Numbered from the stretch's first letter, positions 24,846 to 33,716 are shown. The stretch: 62,341 nucleotides of DNA from an uncultured bacterium (GCA_949297015.1 CASFRF010000089.1:1-62341); one strand, 5' to 3'. Notes: generated by a model from the sequence alone, not told the origin. Translations and numbers: made by a program.

Positions 24846-25150
24846 AAAGAAAAGCGAGCTCCTTGATGGGGGAGACAAAGAAAGTAACCAAGGGAAAGCG
24901 AGCTCCTTGATGGGGGAGACAAAGAAAGTAACCAAAGAAAAGCGAGCTCCTTGATGGGGGAGACAAAGAAAGTAACCGAAGAAATGCGAGCTCCTTGGGA
25001 AGAGGCAGGAGGCGGGAAAAGTAAGTAACCTAAAGAAAAGCGAGCTCCTTGGGAAGAGGCAGGAGGCGGGAAAAGAAAGTAACCGAAGAAACGCGGGTTC
25101 CTTGATGGGGGAAGACAAAGAAAGTAACCAAAGAAACGCGGGCTCCTTAC
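24833..25150. repeat. tandem array, seven imperfect 44-54-bp units
   Basis: Each unit starts AAAGAAAGTAACC, continues with AAAGAAAAGCGAGCTCCTTG and ends in one of two ways. Type A units (24833-24876, 24877-24920, 24921-24964, and the variant 25071-25116) end TGATGGGGGAGAC. Type B units (24965-25016, 25017-25070) end GGAAGAGGCAGGAGGCGGG. A last partial unit runs 25117-25150. The first three are exactly 44 bp. The array fills most of the 350-bp gap before nadE, and no gene is visible there. Confidence 0.85.
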
Positions 25151-25193
25151 CGGAACCCGCAACCGATAACCGGAAAATAGGGAGAACCTCCTG

Positions 25194-27086
25194 ATGTATG
25201 GCTTTTATCGACTGGCGGCGGCAGTGCCGGTGCTGAAAGTGGCGGACGTCGAATTCAACGCCGGAGAAACCCTCAACCTCTATCGCCGGGCCGCGGCCGA
25301 AAACGCCGCCGCCGTGGTCTTCCCCGAACTCGGCCTCACCGGCTACACCTGCGGCGACCTCTTCTTTCAGCGGAAATTGCAGCAGAAAACCCTTGACGCA
25401 GCCCGGGAACTCGCCCGCAACAGCTCCGCCACGCTGCTGGTCTTCGGCTTGCCCCTGCTCCACCGCGACGCCCTCTACAACGTGGCGGCCGTCGCGCAAA
25501 ACGGCAAACTCCTGGCGCTGGTCCCCAAAACCATCCTCCCGAACTACCGGGAGTTCTATGAAAAACGCCACTTCCGCAGCGGCCGGGAACTCGTCGGCGC
25601 CACCTTCCAGCTCGCCGACGAAACCATTCCCCTCGGCCCGGACCTGATCTTCGCCGCCAACCCCGACGCCGTCTTCGGCATCGAACTCTGCGAAGACCTG
25701 TGGGCGGCCCAGCCCCCCAGCACCGGGTTGGCCCTGGCCGGAGCCAAAGTCATTCTGAACCTCTCCGCGGGCACCGAACTCTCCGCCAAAGCCGCCTACC
25801 GCCGGGAACTGGTCCGCCAGCAGAGCGCCCGACTGCTCGCCGCCTACGCTCTGGCCGGAGCCGGAGTCCACGAATCCACCACCGACGCCGTCTTCGGCGG
25901 CCACGCCCTGATCGCCGACAACGGCCGTCTGGCCGTCGAAAACCGCCGCTTCGACCGCGCCTCCAGCCTCATCTACGCCGACGTCGACCTTCAGCGTCTG
26001 GGCGCGGCCCGGAATTCCGAAAGCTCCTTCCACGACTGCGCCGCCCCCGCCTGCCGCCGCCTCCAACTGGAGCCGGTTCCGGAATCGCCCGACCTCGCCC
26101 ATGCCGGACTGGCGGCCCACCCCTTCGTCCCCCCGGAGTCCGAACGCGACGAACGCTGCGCCGAAATTTTCGACATCCAGTGCGCCGGACTCGCCAAACG
26201 GATCGAACACACCGGAGCCCGCAAACTGGTGCTGGGCATCTCCGGCGGCTTGGACTCGACCCTCGCGCTTCTGGTCTCCGCCCGCACCTGTGAACTGCTG
26301 GGCCTGCCCCCCGCCTCCGTCCTCGGCGTCCAGCTCCCCGGCTTCGGCACCACCCGGCGCACCCATCACAACGCCGAAACGCTGTGCCGCGAGCTCGGCG
26401 TCGAAACCCGCGTGATCGACATCGTCCCCGCCGCGCTCCGCCACTTTCAGGACCTCGGCCACGATCCCGCCGTGCAGGACACCACCTACGAAAACACCCA
26501 GGCCCGCGAACGCACCCAGCTGCTGATGGACCTGGCCAACCAGCTCGGCGGTCTGGTCGTGGGCACCGGCGACCTCTCCGAAATCGCCCTCGGCTGGAGC
26601 ACCTACAACGGCGACCACATGTCGATGTACTCCGTAAACTGCTCCGTCCCCAAGACCCTGATCCGTTACCTGATCGCCTGGCAGGCCGCCAAATCCCCCG
26701 AACCCCTGCGCCGGGTGCTCGAAGACGTGATCGCCACCCCGGTCAGCCCCGAACTCCTCCCCCCCGCGCCCGACGGCGCCATCCGGCAGGAGACGGAGGA
26801 GCTGGTCGGTCCCTACGAACTGCACGACTTCTTTTTGTACCACTTCCTCAAGTACGGGGCGGAACCCGAAAAAATCGACTTCCTCGCGCAGACCGCCTTC
26901 GCCGACCGCTATCCGCCTCAGGAGATCACCCGCTGGCTGCGGGTCTTTCTGAAGCGCTTCTTCCGTCAGCAGTTCAAGCGGAACTGTTCTCCCGACGGGC
27001 CGAAGGTCGGCTCCATCGCCCTCTCTCCCCGCGGCGACTGGCGGATGCCCTCCGACGCGACGGACGGCGTGTTTCTCAACTGGTGA
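25194..27086 (+). CDS. nadE: NAD+ synthase, glutamine-hydrolysing
   Basis: Final step of NAD+ synthesis, amidating deamido-NAD with ammonia from glutamine. The 630-residue protein has an N-terminal nitrilase-type glutaminase domain with the triad E45 (FPELGLTGY), K112 (VPKTILPNYREFYEKRHF) and C166 (GIELCEDLW). The C-terminal synthetase domain starts near residue 320 with the PP-loop SGGLDST at 350 and later NQLGGLVVGTGDLSEIALGW. The start ATG at 25194 has AGGGAG about 9 nt upstream. I see no clear promoter of its own downstream of the repeat array, so read-through from the debranching gene is possible. Confidence 0.95.
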   Translation: MYGFYRLAAAVPVLKVADVEFNAGETLNLYRRAAAENAAAVVFPELGLTGYTCGDLFFQRKLQQKTLDAARELARNSSATLLVFGLPLLHRDALYNVAAVAQNGKLLALVPKTILPNYREFYEKRHFRSGRELVGATFQLADETIPLGPDLIFAANPDAVFGIELCEDLWAAQPPSTGLALAGAKVILNLSAGTELSAKAAYRRELVRQQSARLLAAYALAGAGVHESTTDAVFGGHALIADNGRLAVENRRFDRASSLIYADVDLQRLGAARNSESSFHDCAAPACRRLQLEPVPESPDLAHAGLAAHPFVPPESERDERCAEIFDIQCAGLAKRIEHTGARKLVLGISGGLDSTLALLVSARTCELLGLPPASVLGVQLPGFGTTRRTHHNAETLCRELGVETRVIDIVPAALRHFQDLGHDPAVQDTTYENTQARERTQLLMDLANQLGGLVVGTGDLSEIALGWSTYNGDHMSMYSVNCSVPKTLIRYLIAWQAAKSPEPLRRVLEDVIATPVSPELLPPAPDGAIRQETEELVGPYELHDFFLYHFLKYGAEPEKIDFLAQTAFADRYPPQEITRWLRVFLKRFFRQQFKRNCSPDGPKVGSIALSPRGDWRMPSDATDGVFLNW

Positions 27087-27092
27087 GCCGTC

Positions 27093-27125
27093 GCCGCTCC
27101 GGCGCGCTTGCATTTCCGGAGCGGC
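27093..27125. other. 10-bp-stem hairpin between nadE and uvrB
   Basis: GCCGCTCCGG (27093-27102) and CCGGAGCGGC (27116-27125) pair around a 13-nt loop. No T-run follows. It overlaps the -35 box of the predicted uvrB promoter. Confidence 0.5.
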
Positions 27126-27136
27126 GGCGTTACCTT
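27108..27136 (+). promoter_or_regulatory. predicted promoter giving a near-leaderless uvrB mRNA
   Basis: TTGCAT, 17-bp spacer, TACCTT. Start expected near 27143, only 2 nt before the ATG at 27145. No Shine-Dalgarno is visible before that ATG. Confidence 0.45.
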
Positions 27137-27144
27137 ACGCCACC

Positions 27145-29139
27145 ATGAGCAGACTCTTCACACTTCACTCCGAGTACGCCCCGGCCGGAGATCAGCCCGG
27201 AGCCATCGCCGGGCTGCTTGAAAATCTGCGCGCCGGGTGTCCGGCCCAGATCCTTCAGGGCGTCACCGGTTCGGGCAAGACCTTCACCCTGGCCAACGTC
27301 ATCGCCGAGCTCGACCGCCCGGTGCTGGTGCTCTCGCACAACAAGACGCTGGCCGCCCAGCTCTACAGTGAGTTCAAGGGCTTCTTCCCGGAAAACGCCG
27401 TGGAGTACTTCATCAGCTACTACGACTACTATCTGCCGGAGTCCTACATTCCGCAGACCGACACCTACATCGCCAAGGACGCTTCGATCAACGAAAACAT
27501 CGAAAAGCTCCGGCTCTCCACCACCGCCAGTCTGGTCGAACGCCGCGACGTGATCGTGGTGGCCAGCGTCTCGTGCATCTACGGCCTGGGCTCGCCCGAC
27601 GACTACGCGGACATGTGCGTGACGCTCCGGCTCGGAGACACCATCGGCCGCGACGAAATGCTCCGCCGACTGGTCGACATCCAGTACGAGCGCAACGACA
27701 CCGCCCCCGAAAAGGGACAGTTCCGGGTCCGCGGCGACTCGGTCGACATCTACGAACCGCAGCGCGACGACTTTATCCGGGTCGGCTTCTGGGGCGACGA
27801 AGTCGAAACGATCGAACGCCGCTCGGTGGTCAACGGCCAGGTGAAGACCCGGCCGCAGCAGGTCACCTTGTTCCCCTGCCGCCACTTTGTGCTGCCGCCG
27901 GAGCGCATCGAGCGCGCCGCCGCCGCCATCCGCACCGAGATGAAGGAGCGGGTCGCCTGGTTCGAGGAGAAGGGCCTGCTGGTGGAGGCCCAGCGGCTGT
28001 TCCAGCGCGTGACCTACGATCTGGAGATGATGCGCGAAATCGGCTACTGCAGCGGCATTGAGAACTACTCCGCGCACCTTTCCGGGCGGCTTCCCGGCAG
28101 TCGTCCCTACTGCCTGTTCGACTTTTTCCCGCCCGATTTCCTGACCATCATCGACGAATCGCACGTCACGCTGCCGCAGCTTTCGGCCATGTACAAGGCC
28201 GACCGCAACCGCAAGCAGGTGCTGATCGACCACGGCTTCCGGCTGCCCTCGGCGCTGGACAACCGCCCGCTGAAGTTCGAGGAGATCGAGCACCTCAAGG
28301 GCGACACCATCTACGTCTCGGCCACGCCGGGCGCGCTGGAGCTGGCGCGGGGCGTTCCGGTGGTCCGTCAGATCGTGCGCCCCACCGGCCTGCTCGACCC
28401 GCTGGTGGAGGTCCGGCCGCTGGAGGGCCAGATCGACGATGTGATGGCCGAGATCCGCGCCGCCGCCAAGGCCGGGGAGCGGGTGCTGGTCACCACCCTG
28501 ACCAAGAAGAGTTCCGAGCGGCTGGCCGAATATCTCTCCGAACTCGGGCTGCGGGTCAGTTACCTGCACTCCGAGCTCGACGCGCTGGAACGGGTCCGGG
28601 TGCTCGGGAAGTTGCGCAACGGCGATTTCGACTGCCTGATCGGCATCAATCTGCTGCGCGAAGGCATCGATCTGCCCGAGGTCGCACTGGTGGCGATTCT
28701 GGATGCGGACAAGGAGGGATTTCTGCGTTCGGAGCGTTCGCTGGTGCAGGTCGCCGGGCGGGCGGCCCGCAACGCCCGGGGCCGGGTGATTCTGTACGGC
28801 GACCACGTCACGCCCAGCATGCAGGCGCTGATCGACGGCACCCGGGAGCGGCGGGAACGGCAGATCCGTTACAATGAGGAGCATCACCTCACGCCCCGCA
28901 CCGTGGTCAAGCCCGCGCTGCCGTCGATCAACGAGGTGGTGGCGGCGGGCGCGCCACCGAAGAAGAAACCGAAGAGCGGCAAGTGGAGCCAGCTCGATCA
29001 GGCGGAGTTCGGCGAACTGGCCGAGGAGCTCGAGCGCGAAATGCTGGCGGCGGCCGAGGCGCTGGAATTCGAGCGCGCCGCGGTGCTCCGCGACCGGCTC
29101 CGGGAGCTCACGCGCAACCAGTCCGGGAGCGGCCAATGA
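27145..29139 (+). CDS. uvrB: excinuclease ABC subunit B
   Basis: DNA damage-verifying helicase of nucleotide excision repair. The 664-residue protein has Walker A GVTGSGKTFT at about residues 39-48, the damage-probing beta-hairpin region ISYYDYYLPESYIPQTDTYI, DFFPPDFLTIIDESHVTLPQ, and helicase motifs LREGIDLPEVALVAILDADK and QVAGRAARNARG. A C-terminal UVR domain (ELAEELEREMLAAAEALEFE) would contact UvrC or UvrA. The start matches the family. It overlaps comF by ATGA. Confidence 0.97.
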   Translation: MSRLFTLHSEYAPAGDQPGAIAGLLENLRAGCPAQILQGVTGSGKTFTLANVIAELDRPVLVLSHNKTLAAQLYSEFKGFFPENAVEYFISYYDYYLPESYIPQTDTYIAKDASINENIEKLRLSTTASLVERRDVIVVASVSCIYGLGSPDDYADMCVTLRLGDTIGRDEMLRRLVDIQYERNDTAPEKGQFRVRGDSVDIYEPQRDDFIRVGFWGDEVETIERRSVVNGQVKTRPQQVTLFPCRHFVLPPERIERAAAAIRTEMKERVAWFEEKGLLVEAQRLFQRVTYDLEMMREIGYCSGIENYSAHLSGRLPGSRPYCLFDFFPPDFLTIIDESHVTLPQLSAMYKADRNRKQVLIDHGFRLPSALDNRPLKFEEIEHLKGDTIYVSATPGALELARGVPVVRQIVRPTGLLDPLVEVRPLEGQIDDVMAEIRAAAKAGERVLVTTLTKKSSERLAEYLSELGLRVSYLHSELDALERVRVLGKLRNGDFDCLIGINLLREGIDLPEVALVAILDADKEGFLRSERSLVQVAGRAARNARGRVILYGDHVTPSMQALIDGTRERRERQIRYNEEHHLTPRTVVKPALPSINEVVAAGAPPKKKPKSGKWSQLDQAEFGELAEELEREMLAAAEALEFERAAVLRDRLRELTRNQSGSGQ

Positions 29140-29876
29140 CCGCCGCTCCGGTCGGGGGCTCGCTCCGCGGCCGACTCCGGACGCTCGGTCGCCAACTGGC
29201 CGCCGGGCTGGAACTCTTTCCCTGTCCGCTCTGTGAACACGGCGACGGCGCCGGAGAGAACCGGCTCTGCCCCGACTGCCGGAAACGGCTCACGCTGCTG
29301 ACCGGGCCGCGCTGCCCCGGCTGCGGCGGAGAGCTCGACGGGGTGCTCGGGGTCTGTTCCCGCTGTCTGCAGGCGCCGCCGACGCCGTGGCGGGCGGCGG
29401 TCTCGGCCTTCGCCTATCGCGGAGACGGGGCGGAGCTGATCCGCCGCTTCAAATACGGCGGGCGGCCGGAGCTGGCCCGGACTCTGGCGCAGTTGATGCT
29501 GGAAGTCTGGCGTGAACAGCAGCTGGAGGTCGACCTGATGGTCCCGGTGCCGCTGCACTGGACCCGGCGGCTCCGGCGCGGCTTCAACCAGTCGGAACTG
29601 CTGGCCCGGAGTCTGGCGCCCGAACTCGGCGTTCCGGTCCGGTCCGTCCTGCGCCGGACCCGGCGGGTACCGCATCAGGCCGGGTTGAACCGCGAGCGGC
29701 GGCTGAAGAATCTGCGCGGCGCCTTTCAGCTGCGGGATCCGGCGGCGATCGCCGGGAAGCGGGTGCTGCTGATCGACGACGTCATCACCACCGGCGCCAC
29801 GCTGAATGCCGCCGCCGAGGCGCTGTGCCGGGGCGATCCCGCGGAGCTCTATGTGCTGACCGCCGCCAGAGCCTGA
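29136..29876 (+). CDS. comF: ComF family phosphoribosyltransferase-like protein
   Basis: A 246-residue protein with an N-terminal zinc finger (CPLC, CPDC, CPGC, CSRC in residues 30-75) and a phosphoribosyltransferase-type domain with FKYGGRPELA, VPVPLHWTRRLRRGFNQSELLA and the PRPP-binding loop VLLIDDVITTGAT. ComF/GntX proteins take part in DNA uptake in competent bacteria; the role elsewhere is less clear. ATG at 29136 overlaps the uvrB stop, so the longer in-frame reading from 28983 is rejected. It ends 7 bp from a convergent prepilin-like gene. Confidence 0.9.
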   Translation: MTAAPVGGSLRGRLRTLGRQLAAGLELFPCPLCEHGDGAGENRLCPDCRKRLTLLTGPRCPGCGGELDGVLGVCSRCLQAPPTPWRAAVSAFAYRGDGAELIRRFKYGGRPELARTLAQLMLEVWREQQLEVDLMVPVPLHWTRRLRRGFNQSELLARSLAPELGVPVRSVLRRTRRVPHQAGLNRERRLKNLRGAFQLRDPAAIAGKRVLLIDDVITTGATLNAAAEALCRGDPAELYVLTAARA

Positions 29877-29883
29877 TTCCCGC

Positions 29884-30810
29884 TCAATAGAAGGGGCAGT
29901 CGGAGCGCTTGTCGCTGTCGCACTGGCCGCGCCCGTTGTCCCACTGAATCGGCATGACCCAGTAGTAGGACTTCTCGGTCCAGCTGGCCCGCCCCAGCAG
30001 CACATAGTACTTGTTGGAGGGCGTCATCACCCCGTTGGGGTCGGGACCGTAATACTCCGACTGCAACCGGTAGACGGCGTAGGGTTCGGTCTGGACGCTG
30101 CCGTCGGCCCGCATCACGTTGCCCTGGGTCCCGCTGTGCGCCCTGAGAATCCGGGCCCGGGCGCTGTCCCGGTCGTAGAGCCGGTCGAAGACCAGCGCCT
30201 TGCTGGTGGCGCCGCGCTTGTGCCCCAGCGTGGAGAAGCGCAGAAAGCTCACTGGAAAATTCGGCGAATCCCAGTCCGGACCGCAGCCGGTGGCCACCAC
30301 ATAGCTCACCGCGCCCCGGGCGCTGTTGGCGTCGTACCCGGCCGCGGCGTTCTGCAGCATATCCGGGTCGTAGGGCAGACTCGGGCACCACAGGGCGTCC
30401 GCCCGCGGACGCACCCGCCGCCGGTCGCCCACCACCGGCCGATCCGGGTCGGTGGTCGCAATACCCATATATTTGTTTGCGTAGTAGACGTAGCTGAACG
30501 AGGTCGGAGTCGGAGTCTCCTCCTTGGTCCGGCTGACGCTGATCCGGGTGTTGCCCAGGACGTCGTCAGCCCGGCCCGGCAGATAATCGTCGAAGTCGGC
30601 GGCGTAGGTCGCGAACCCGGTGAACTGCTGTTTGAGATTGCTGATGCACCCGGCCAGCTTCGCCTTGTCCCGCGCCTTGTTCAGCGCCGGCAGCAGCATC
30701 GAAGCCAGAATCGCGATGATCGCGATCACCACCAAAAGTTCGATCAAGGTGAAACCCGACTTCCGGACCTGCTCCGGAACCGCCCCGGTAACGCTTCTTC
30801 CGATCTTCAT
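29884..30810 (-). CDS. prepilin-like protein, tandem copy A
   Basis: A 308-residue protein with a canonical leader end [17 protein letters not shown] (Gly before Phe at the cleavage site). A pilin helix ([20 protein letters not shown]) follows, then a large globular domain with [39 protein letters not shown] (an H-X10-DG variant) and the end [12 protein letters not shown]. By eye it differs from copy B at only about 41 of 285 positions after the leader (roughly 86% identity). ATG at 30810 is preferred over a TTG at 30834. It has its own perfect-consensus promoter. Confidence 0.85.
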   Translation of the reverse strand: MKIGRSVTGAVPEQVRKSGFTLIELLVVIAIIAILASMLLPALNKARDKAKLAGCISNLKQQFTGFATYAADFDDYLPGRADDVLGNTRISVSRTKEETPTPTSFSYVYYANKYMGIATTDPDRPVVGDRRRVRPRADALWCPSLPYDPDMLQNAAAGYDANSARGAVSYVVATGCGPDWDSPNFPVSFLRFSTLGHKRGATSKALVFDRLYDRDSARARILRAHSGTQGNVMRADGSVQTEPYAVYRLQSEYYGPDPNGVMTPSNKYYVLLGRASWTEKSYYWVMPIQWDNGRGQCDSDKRSDCPFY

Positions 30811-30914
30811 GGTCGCCGTTGTCCCTTTCCCCAAGTGACTACTTCCACCGCCGGAACCAGAGGGTCGGAGGGTGCCGGTGAATCGGGCGCCCCCGTCTCC
30901 GCCTGCTCAAGTAA

Positions 30915-30943
30915 ATTATAGCCGATTCCGCCGCGCTTGTCAA
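30915..30943 (-). promoter_or_regulatory. consensus sigma-70 promoter of prepilin-like copy A
   Basis: Perfect TTGACA, 17-bp spacer, perfect TATAAT on the minus strand. Start expected near 30908, giving a leader of about 98 nt. Confidence 0.8.
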
Positions 30944-30960
30944 GGGAAGGGGAAATTTTT

Positions 30961-30981
30961 CCCGGGTCGCACCAACCCGGG
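30961..30981 (-). other. 7-bp-stem inverted repeat after prepilin-like copy B
   Basis: CCCGGGT (30961-30967) and ACCCGGG (30975-30981) lie about 15 bp past the copy B stop on the minus strand and are followed there by AAAAATTT. This could be a weak terminator between the two copies. Confidence 0.35.
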
Positions 30982-30995
30982 CGGCGATCCGCAGA

Positions 30996-31925
30996 TCAGT
31001 AGAAGGGGCAGTCGGAACGCTTGTCGCTGTCGCACTGGCCGCGGCCGTTGTCCCACTGGAACGGCATGATCCAGTAGTAGGATTTTTCCGTCCAGCCCGC
31101 GCGGCCCAGCAGCACATAGTACTTGTTGGCAGGGAGCATCAGGCCGTTGACCGCGCCGCCGTGGTTTTCCGAATAGAGCCGGTAGGCGGCGTAGGGTTCG
31201 GATTGAACGCTGCCGTCGCCGCGCATCACATTGCCCTGGGTCCCGCTGTGCGCATTGAGGATCCGGGAACGGGGGCTGTCGCGATCGTAGAGCCGGTCGA
31301 AGACCAGCGCCTTGGTGCTGGCGCCGCGCTTGTTCCCCAGCGTGGAAAAGCGCAGAAGACTCACCGGGAAATTCGGCGAATCCCAGTCCGGGCCGCAGCC
31401 GGTCGCCACCGCGTAGCTGATCGCCCCCCGGGCGCTGTTGCCGTCATACCCGGCCGCGGCGTTCTGCAGCATATCCGGGTCGTAGGGCAAACTCGGGCAC
31501 CACAGGGCGTCCGCCCGCGGACGTACCCGCCGCCGGTCGCCGACCACCGGGGTATCCGGATCGTTGGTTTCGATCCCCAGATACTTGTTGGCGTAGTAGA
31601 CGTAGCTGAACGAAGTCGGCGTCGGAGCCTCCGTGCTGGTTCTGCCGACGCAGAGTTTGGAGCTCCCGACAAAGTCGTCGGTCCGACCCGGCAGATAATC
31701 ATCGAAGTCGGCGGCATAGGTCGCGAACCCGGTGAACTGCTGTTTGAGGTTGCTGATGCACCCGGCCAACTTCGCCTTGTCCCGCGCCTTGTTCAGCGCC
31801 GGCAGCAACATCGAAGCCAGAATCGCGATGATCGCGATCACCACCAAGAGTTCAATCAACGTGAAATCCCGCTTCCAGCCCCCCTCTGGAAATGTCGCCT
31901 TCCGGCCATGCCCGCAACTTCTCAT
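30996..31925 (-). CDS. prepilin-like protein, tandem copy B
   Basis: A 309-residue paralogue of the protein encoded next to it, identical over the first 60 residues from FTLIELL and at the C-terminus. The residue before the cleavage-site Phe is Asp ([11 protein letters not shown]) instead of Gly, read directly from codon GAT. Gly at this position is normally required by prepilin peptidase, though PVC bacteria may tolerate other residues. ATG at 31925 has AAAGGA 8 nt upstream. Its promoter is also a perfect consensus. Length, order and flanks indicate a tandem gene duplication. Confidence 0.83.
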   Translation of the reverse strand: MRSCGHGRKATFPEGGWKRDFTLIELLVVIAIIAILASMLLPALNKARDKAKLAGCISNLKQQFTGFATYAADFDDYLPGRTDDFVGSSKLCVGRTSTEAPTPTSFSYVYYANKYLGIETNDPDTPVVGDRRRVRPRADALWCPSLPYDPDMLQNAAAGYDGNSARGAISYAVATGCGPDWDSPNFPVSLLRFSTLGNKRGASTKALVFDRLYDRDSPRSRILNAHSGTQGNVMRGDGSVQSEPYAAYRLYSENHGGAVNGLMLPANKYYVLLGRAGWTEKSYYWIMPFQWDNGRGQCDSDKRSDCPFY

Positions 31926-31976
31926 TGCTCTCAATCCTTTCCTTGTGGCGCGTACCGCTGCACCGGGTTTCGGCGG

Positions 31977-32003
31977 GTCGGGAAGTCGGCGTGACTCCCC
32001 GAC
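31977..32003 (-). other. 5' UTR stem-loop of prepilin-like copy B
   Basis: GTCGGGAAGTC (31977-31987) pairs with GACTCCCCGAC (31993-32003), 11 bp with one wobble, loop of 5 nt. It lies inside the predicted leader and could affect mRNA stability. Copy A has no equal structure. Confidence 0.5.
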
Positions 32004-32024
32004 CTCCTCATTTATATCTTATTG

Positions 32025-32053
32025 ATTATAGCAAAGAAAAACGCACATGTCAA
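32025..32053 (-). promoter_or_regulatory. consensus sigma-70 promoter of prepilin-like copy B
   Basis: Perfect TTGACA, 17-bp spacer, perfect TATAAT on the minus strand. Start expected near 32018, giving a leader of about 93 nt. Confidence 0.8.
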
Positions 32054-32078
32054 GGGTCAACCGGGGCTTTTTCAACAG

Positions 32079-32123
32079 AAAAAAATCCCGGCCCGCCACC
32101 CTGCCACGGGCGGAGGTCCGGGC
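32079..32123 (-). terminator. Rho-independent terminator of the OYE-family gene
   Basis: CCCGG (32087-32091) pairs with CCGGG (32118-32122) and CCGCC (32093-32097) with GGCGG (32109-32113), with a small internal loop. On the minus strand the stem runs into ATTTTTTT. It follows the stop at 32144 by about 20 bp. Confidence 0.75.
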
Positions 32124-32143
32124 TCCAAAGCACAACGGATGAA

Positions 32144-33580
32144 TTACTTTTGATTCTTCGCCTTGAACGCCTTGAGCAGCGCCGCCTCCGGTCGCTGCTT
32201 GTAGGCGGCATCCAGCGGATAGCAGCCGGAAACCAGCCCGTGACGCGGCGCGCTGGTGCAGTCGCCGAAGGTCCGGCAGATGCGGCGCCGGTCCAGCTCC
32301 TTCCCGGCCAGCGAATCGGCGCAGAGCTCGGGATAAGAGAGCACCATCCGCCCGATTCCGACAAAGTCGGTAAGATCATTCTCCAGCAGATATTCGCCGA
32401 CATTCGGCAGGAACTCCTGCAGATAGGTCAGCCCGGAGCTGACGAACTTGATTCCGGGGCACGCTTTCTTGACCGCGGCCACCGCCTGCACCTGACGGGC
32501 CACCCCGATCAGCGGATCCTCCGGCGGCAGGTAACCGTCGGCCACCGGATAGGCGGCCGGACGCTGGGCGTGCGGCAGATAGTAGGGACTGGCAATGGTC
32601 GTACAGACCAGATCCACCCCGAACTCCTGCTGCGCCATTTTGATGAACGCCACCGGTTCGGTGAAGTCCGTCCCGAACCCGGTGCCGTCGCCCCCGAAGG
32701 CGTAGGGATAGGGTCCGGACCAGGCCATCGGCCGCCCCACCCCGTCCGGCCCCTTCTCGAAGGGGATCATATCGAACAAACTCAGCCGGAAGGAGATCTC
32801 GAATCCGGGCAGCCGCTCGCGAATGCCCGCGGCGATCTCCCGGAAAAACCGGGTCCGGTTCTCGAAGGAGCCGCCGAAGCGGCCGGGACGCTCCACCGCC
32901 GAGAGCTGTTCGTGCCCCAGATAGCCGTGCGCCTGCTTGAGGTCGACAAAGTCAAAGCCCGCCTGTTTCGCCAGTTCGGCGGCATGGATGAATTCGCGGA
33001 TGATCTGCTCCAGCTCCTCATCGCTGACCACATTGGCCGGTCCGTTCCCGAATTTTTTGTCCAGCAGCGGGTGGCAGTAGGCGGTCCGGGACTCCAGCCG
33101 GTGATCGTCGTTGGGGTGCGCGAAACGTCCGGAGTGGGTCAGCTGCAACCCGATCCGCAGATCGTCGGCCGTGCCGAACCGCTCGGCGTGAGCCTGACGC
33201 ATCTCGCGGACCAGCGCGCCGATCGCCGCCACCGTGTGATCGGCGATCCACAGCTGCCGGGTGTTGCTGCGTCCGGCGTGCGACACCGCCGCCGCCTCGG
33301 TGCCGTAGATCAACTTGGCGCCGCTGGTGGCGAACCTCAGCCAGCGCCGCCGGGTCAGTTCGCTCGGGGCGCCCTCGGGGGTGCAGTCCCACCCCTCCAT
33401 CGGCAGGATCGCCCAGCGGTTGCCGAGGGTCTGGCCGCGATGTTCGATGGGCTGTCCCAGCCGGGCCGCGGCTCCCGCCGGAACCTCCGGCACCAGATCG
33501 AGATCGATTTTTTCGTTCAACAGATGCGCGGCGAAATCCGCCGGCGTCTTGAATTCGGTGATTTTGCGAAAATTCGGCAT
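32144..33580 (-). CDS. NADH:flavin oxidoreductase (old yellow enzyme family)
   Basis: A 478-residue FMN-dependent TIM-barrel oxidoreductase. Landmarks: GNRWAILPMEGWDC with the substrate-loop start, IGLQLTHSGRFAHP, AGFDFVDLKQAHGYLGHEQLS, and the FMN phosphate region IKFVSSGLTYLQ and DFVGIGRMVLSYPEL. The C-terminal CRTFGDCTSAPRHGLVSGC has Cys residues where 2,4-dienoyl-CoA-reductase-like members bind [4Fe-4S], but only three clear Cys are seen. It lacks the extra flavodoxin-like domains of the long members. The substrate is unknown. GGGAG stands upstream of the ATG. Confidence 0.85.
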   Translation of the reverse strand: MPNFRKITEFKTPADFAAHLLNEKIDLDLVPEVPAGAAARLGQPIEHRGQTLGNRWAILPMEGWDCTPEGAPSELTRRRWLRFATSGAKLIYGTEAAAVSHAGRSNTRQLWIADHTVAAIGALVREMRQAHAERFGTADDLRIGLQLTHSGRFAHPNDDHRLESRTAYCHPLLDKKFGNGPANVVSDEELEQIIREFIHAAELAKQAGFDFVDLKQAHGYLGHEQLSAVERPGRFGGSFENRTRFFREIAAGIRERLPGFEISFRLSLFDMIPFEKGPDGVGRPMAWSGPYPYAFGGDGTGFGTDFTEPVAFIKMAQQEFGVDLVCTTIASPYYLPHAQRPAAYPVADGYLPPEDPLIGVARQVQAVAAVKKACPGIKFVSSGLTYLQEFLPNVGEYLLENDLTDFVGIGRMVLSYPELCADSLAGKELDRRRICRTFGDCTSAPRHGLVSGCYPLDAAYKQRPEAALLKAFKAKNQK

Positions 33581-33617
33581 CTACCGGCTCCCTTTCGTTA
33601 ATTTCGGAATCCCATGT

Positions 33618-33646
33618 AATATAGCGCAAAAATCGCGCTCTTGCAA
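33618..33646 (-). promoter_or_regulatory. predicted promoter of the OYE-family gene
   Basis: TTGCAA, 17-bp spacer, TATATT on the minus strand. Start expected near 33611, with a leader of about 31 nt. Confidence 0.6.
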
Positions 33647-33716
33647 GAACGGAGATCAGCTCCGAAGTGGAGGCAATCCCCGGGGAAAAAAATCCATCCC
33701 CTCACCCGCTCCCGGG

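Noticed and set aside
24833..25150. CRISPR-like array
   Set aside because: The units are contiguous imperfect copies with no unique spacers between them, and no cas gene is near.
24825..27113. 762-codon minus-strand open frame opposite nadE and the repeat array
   Set aside because: Gly/Val/Glu-rich antisense reading of nadE ending in repetitive translated repeat sequence; nadE itself is unmistakable.
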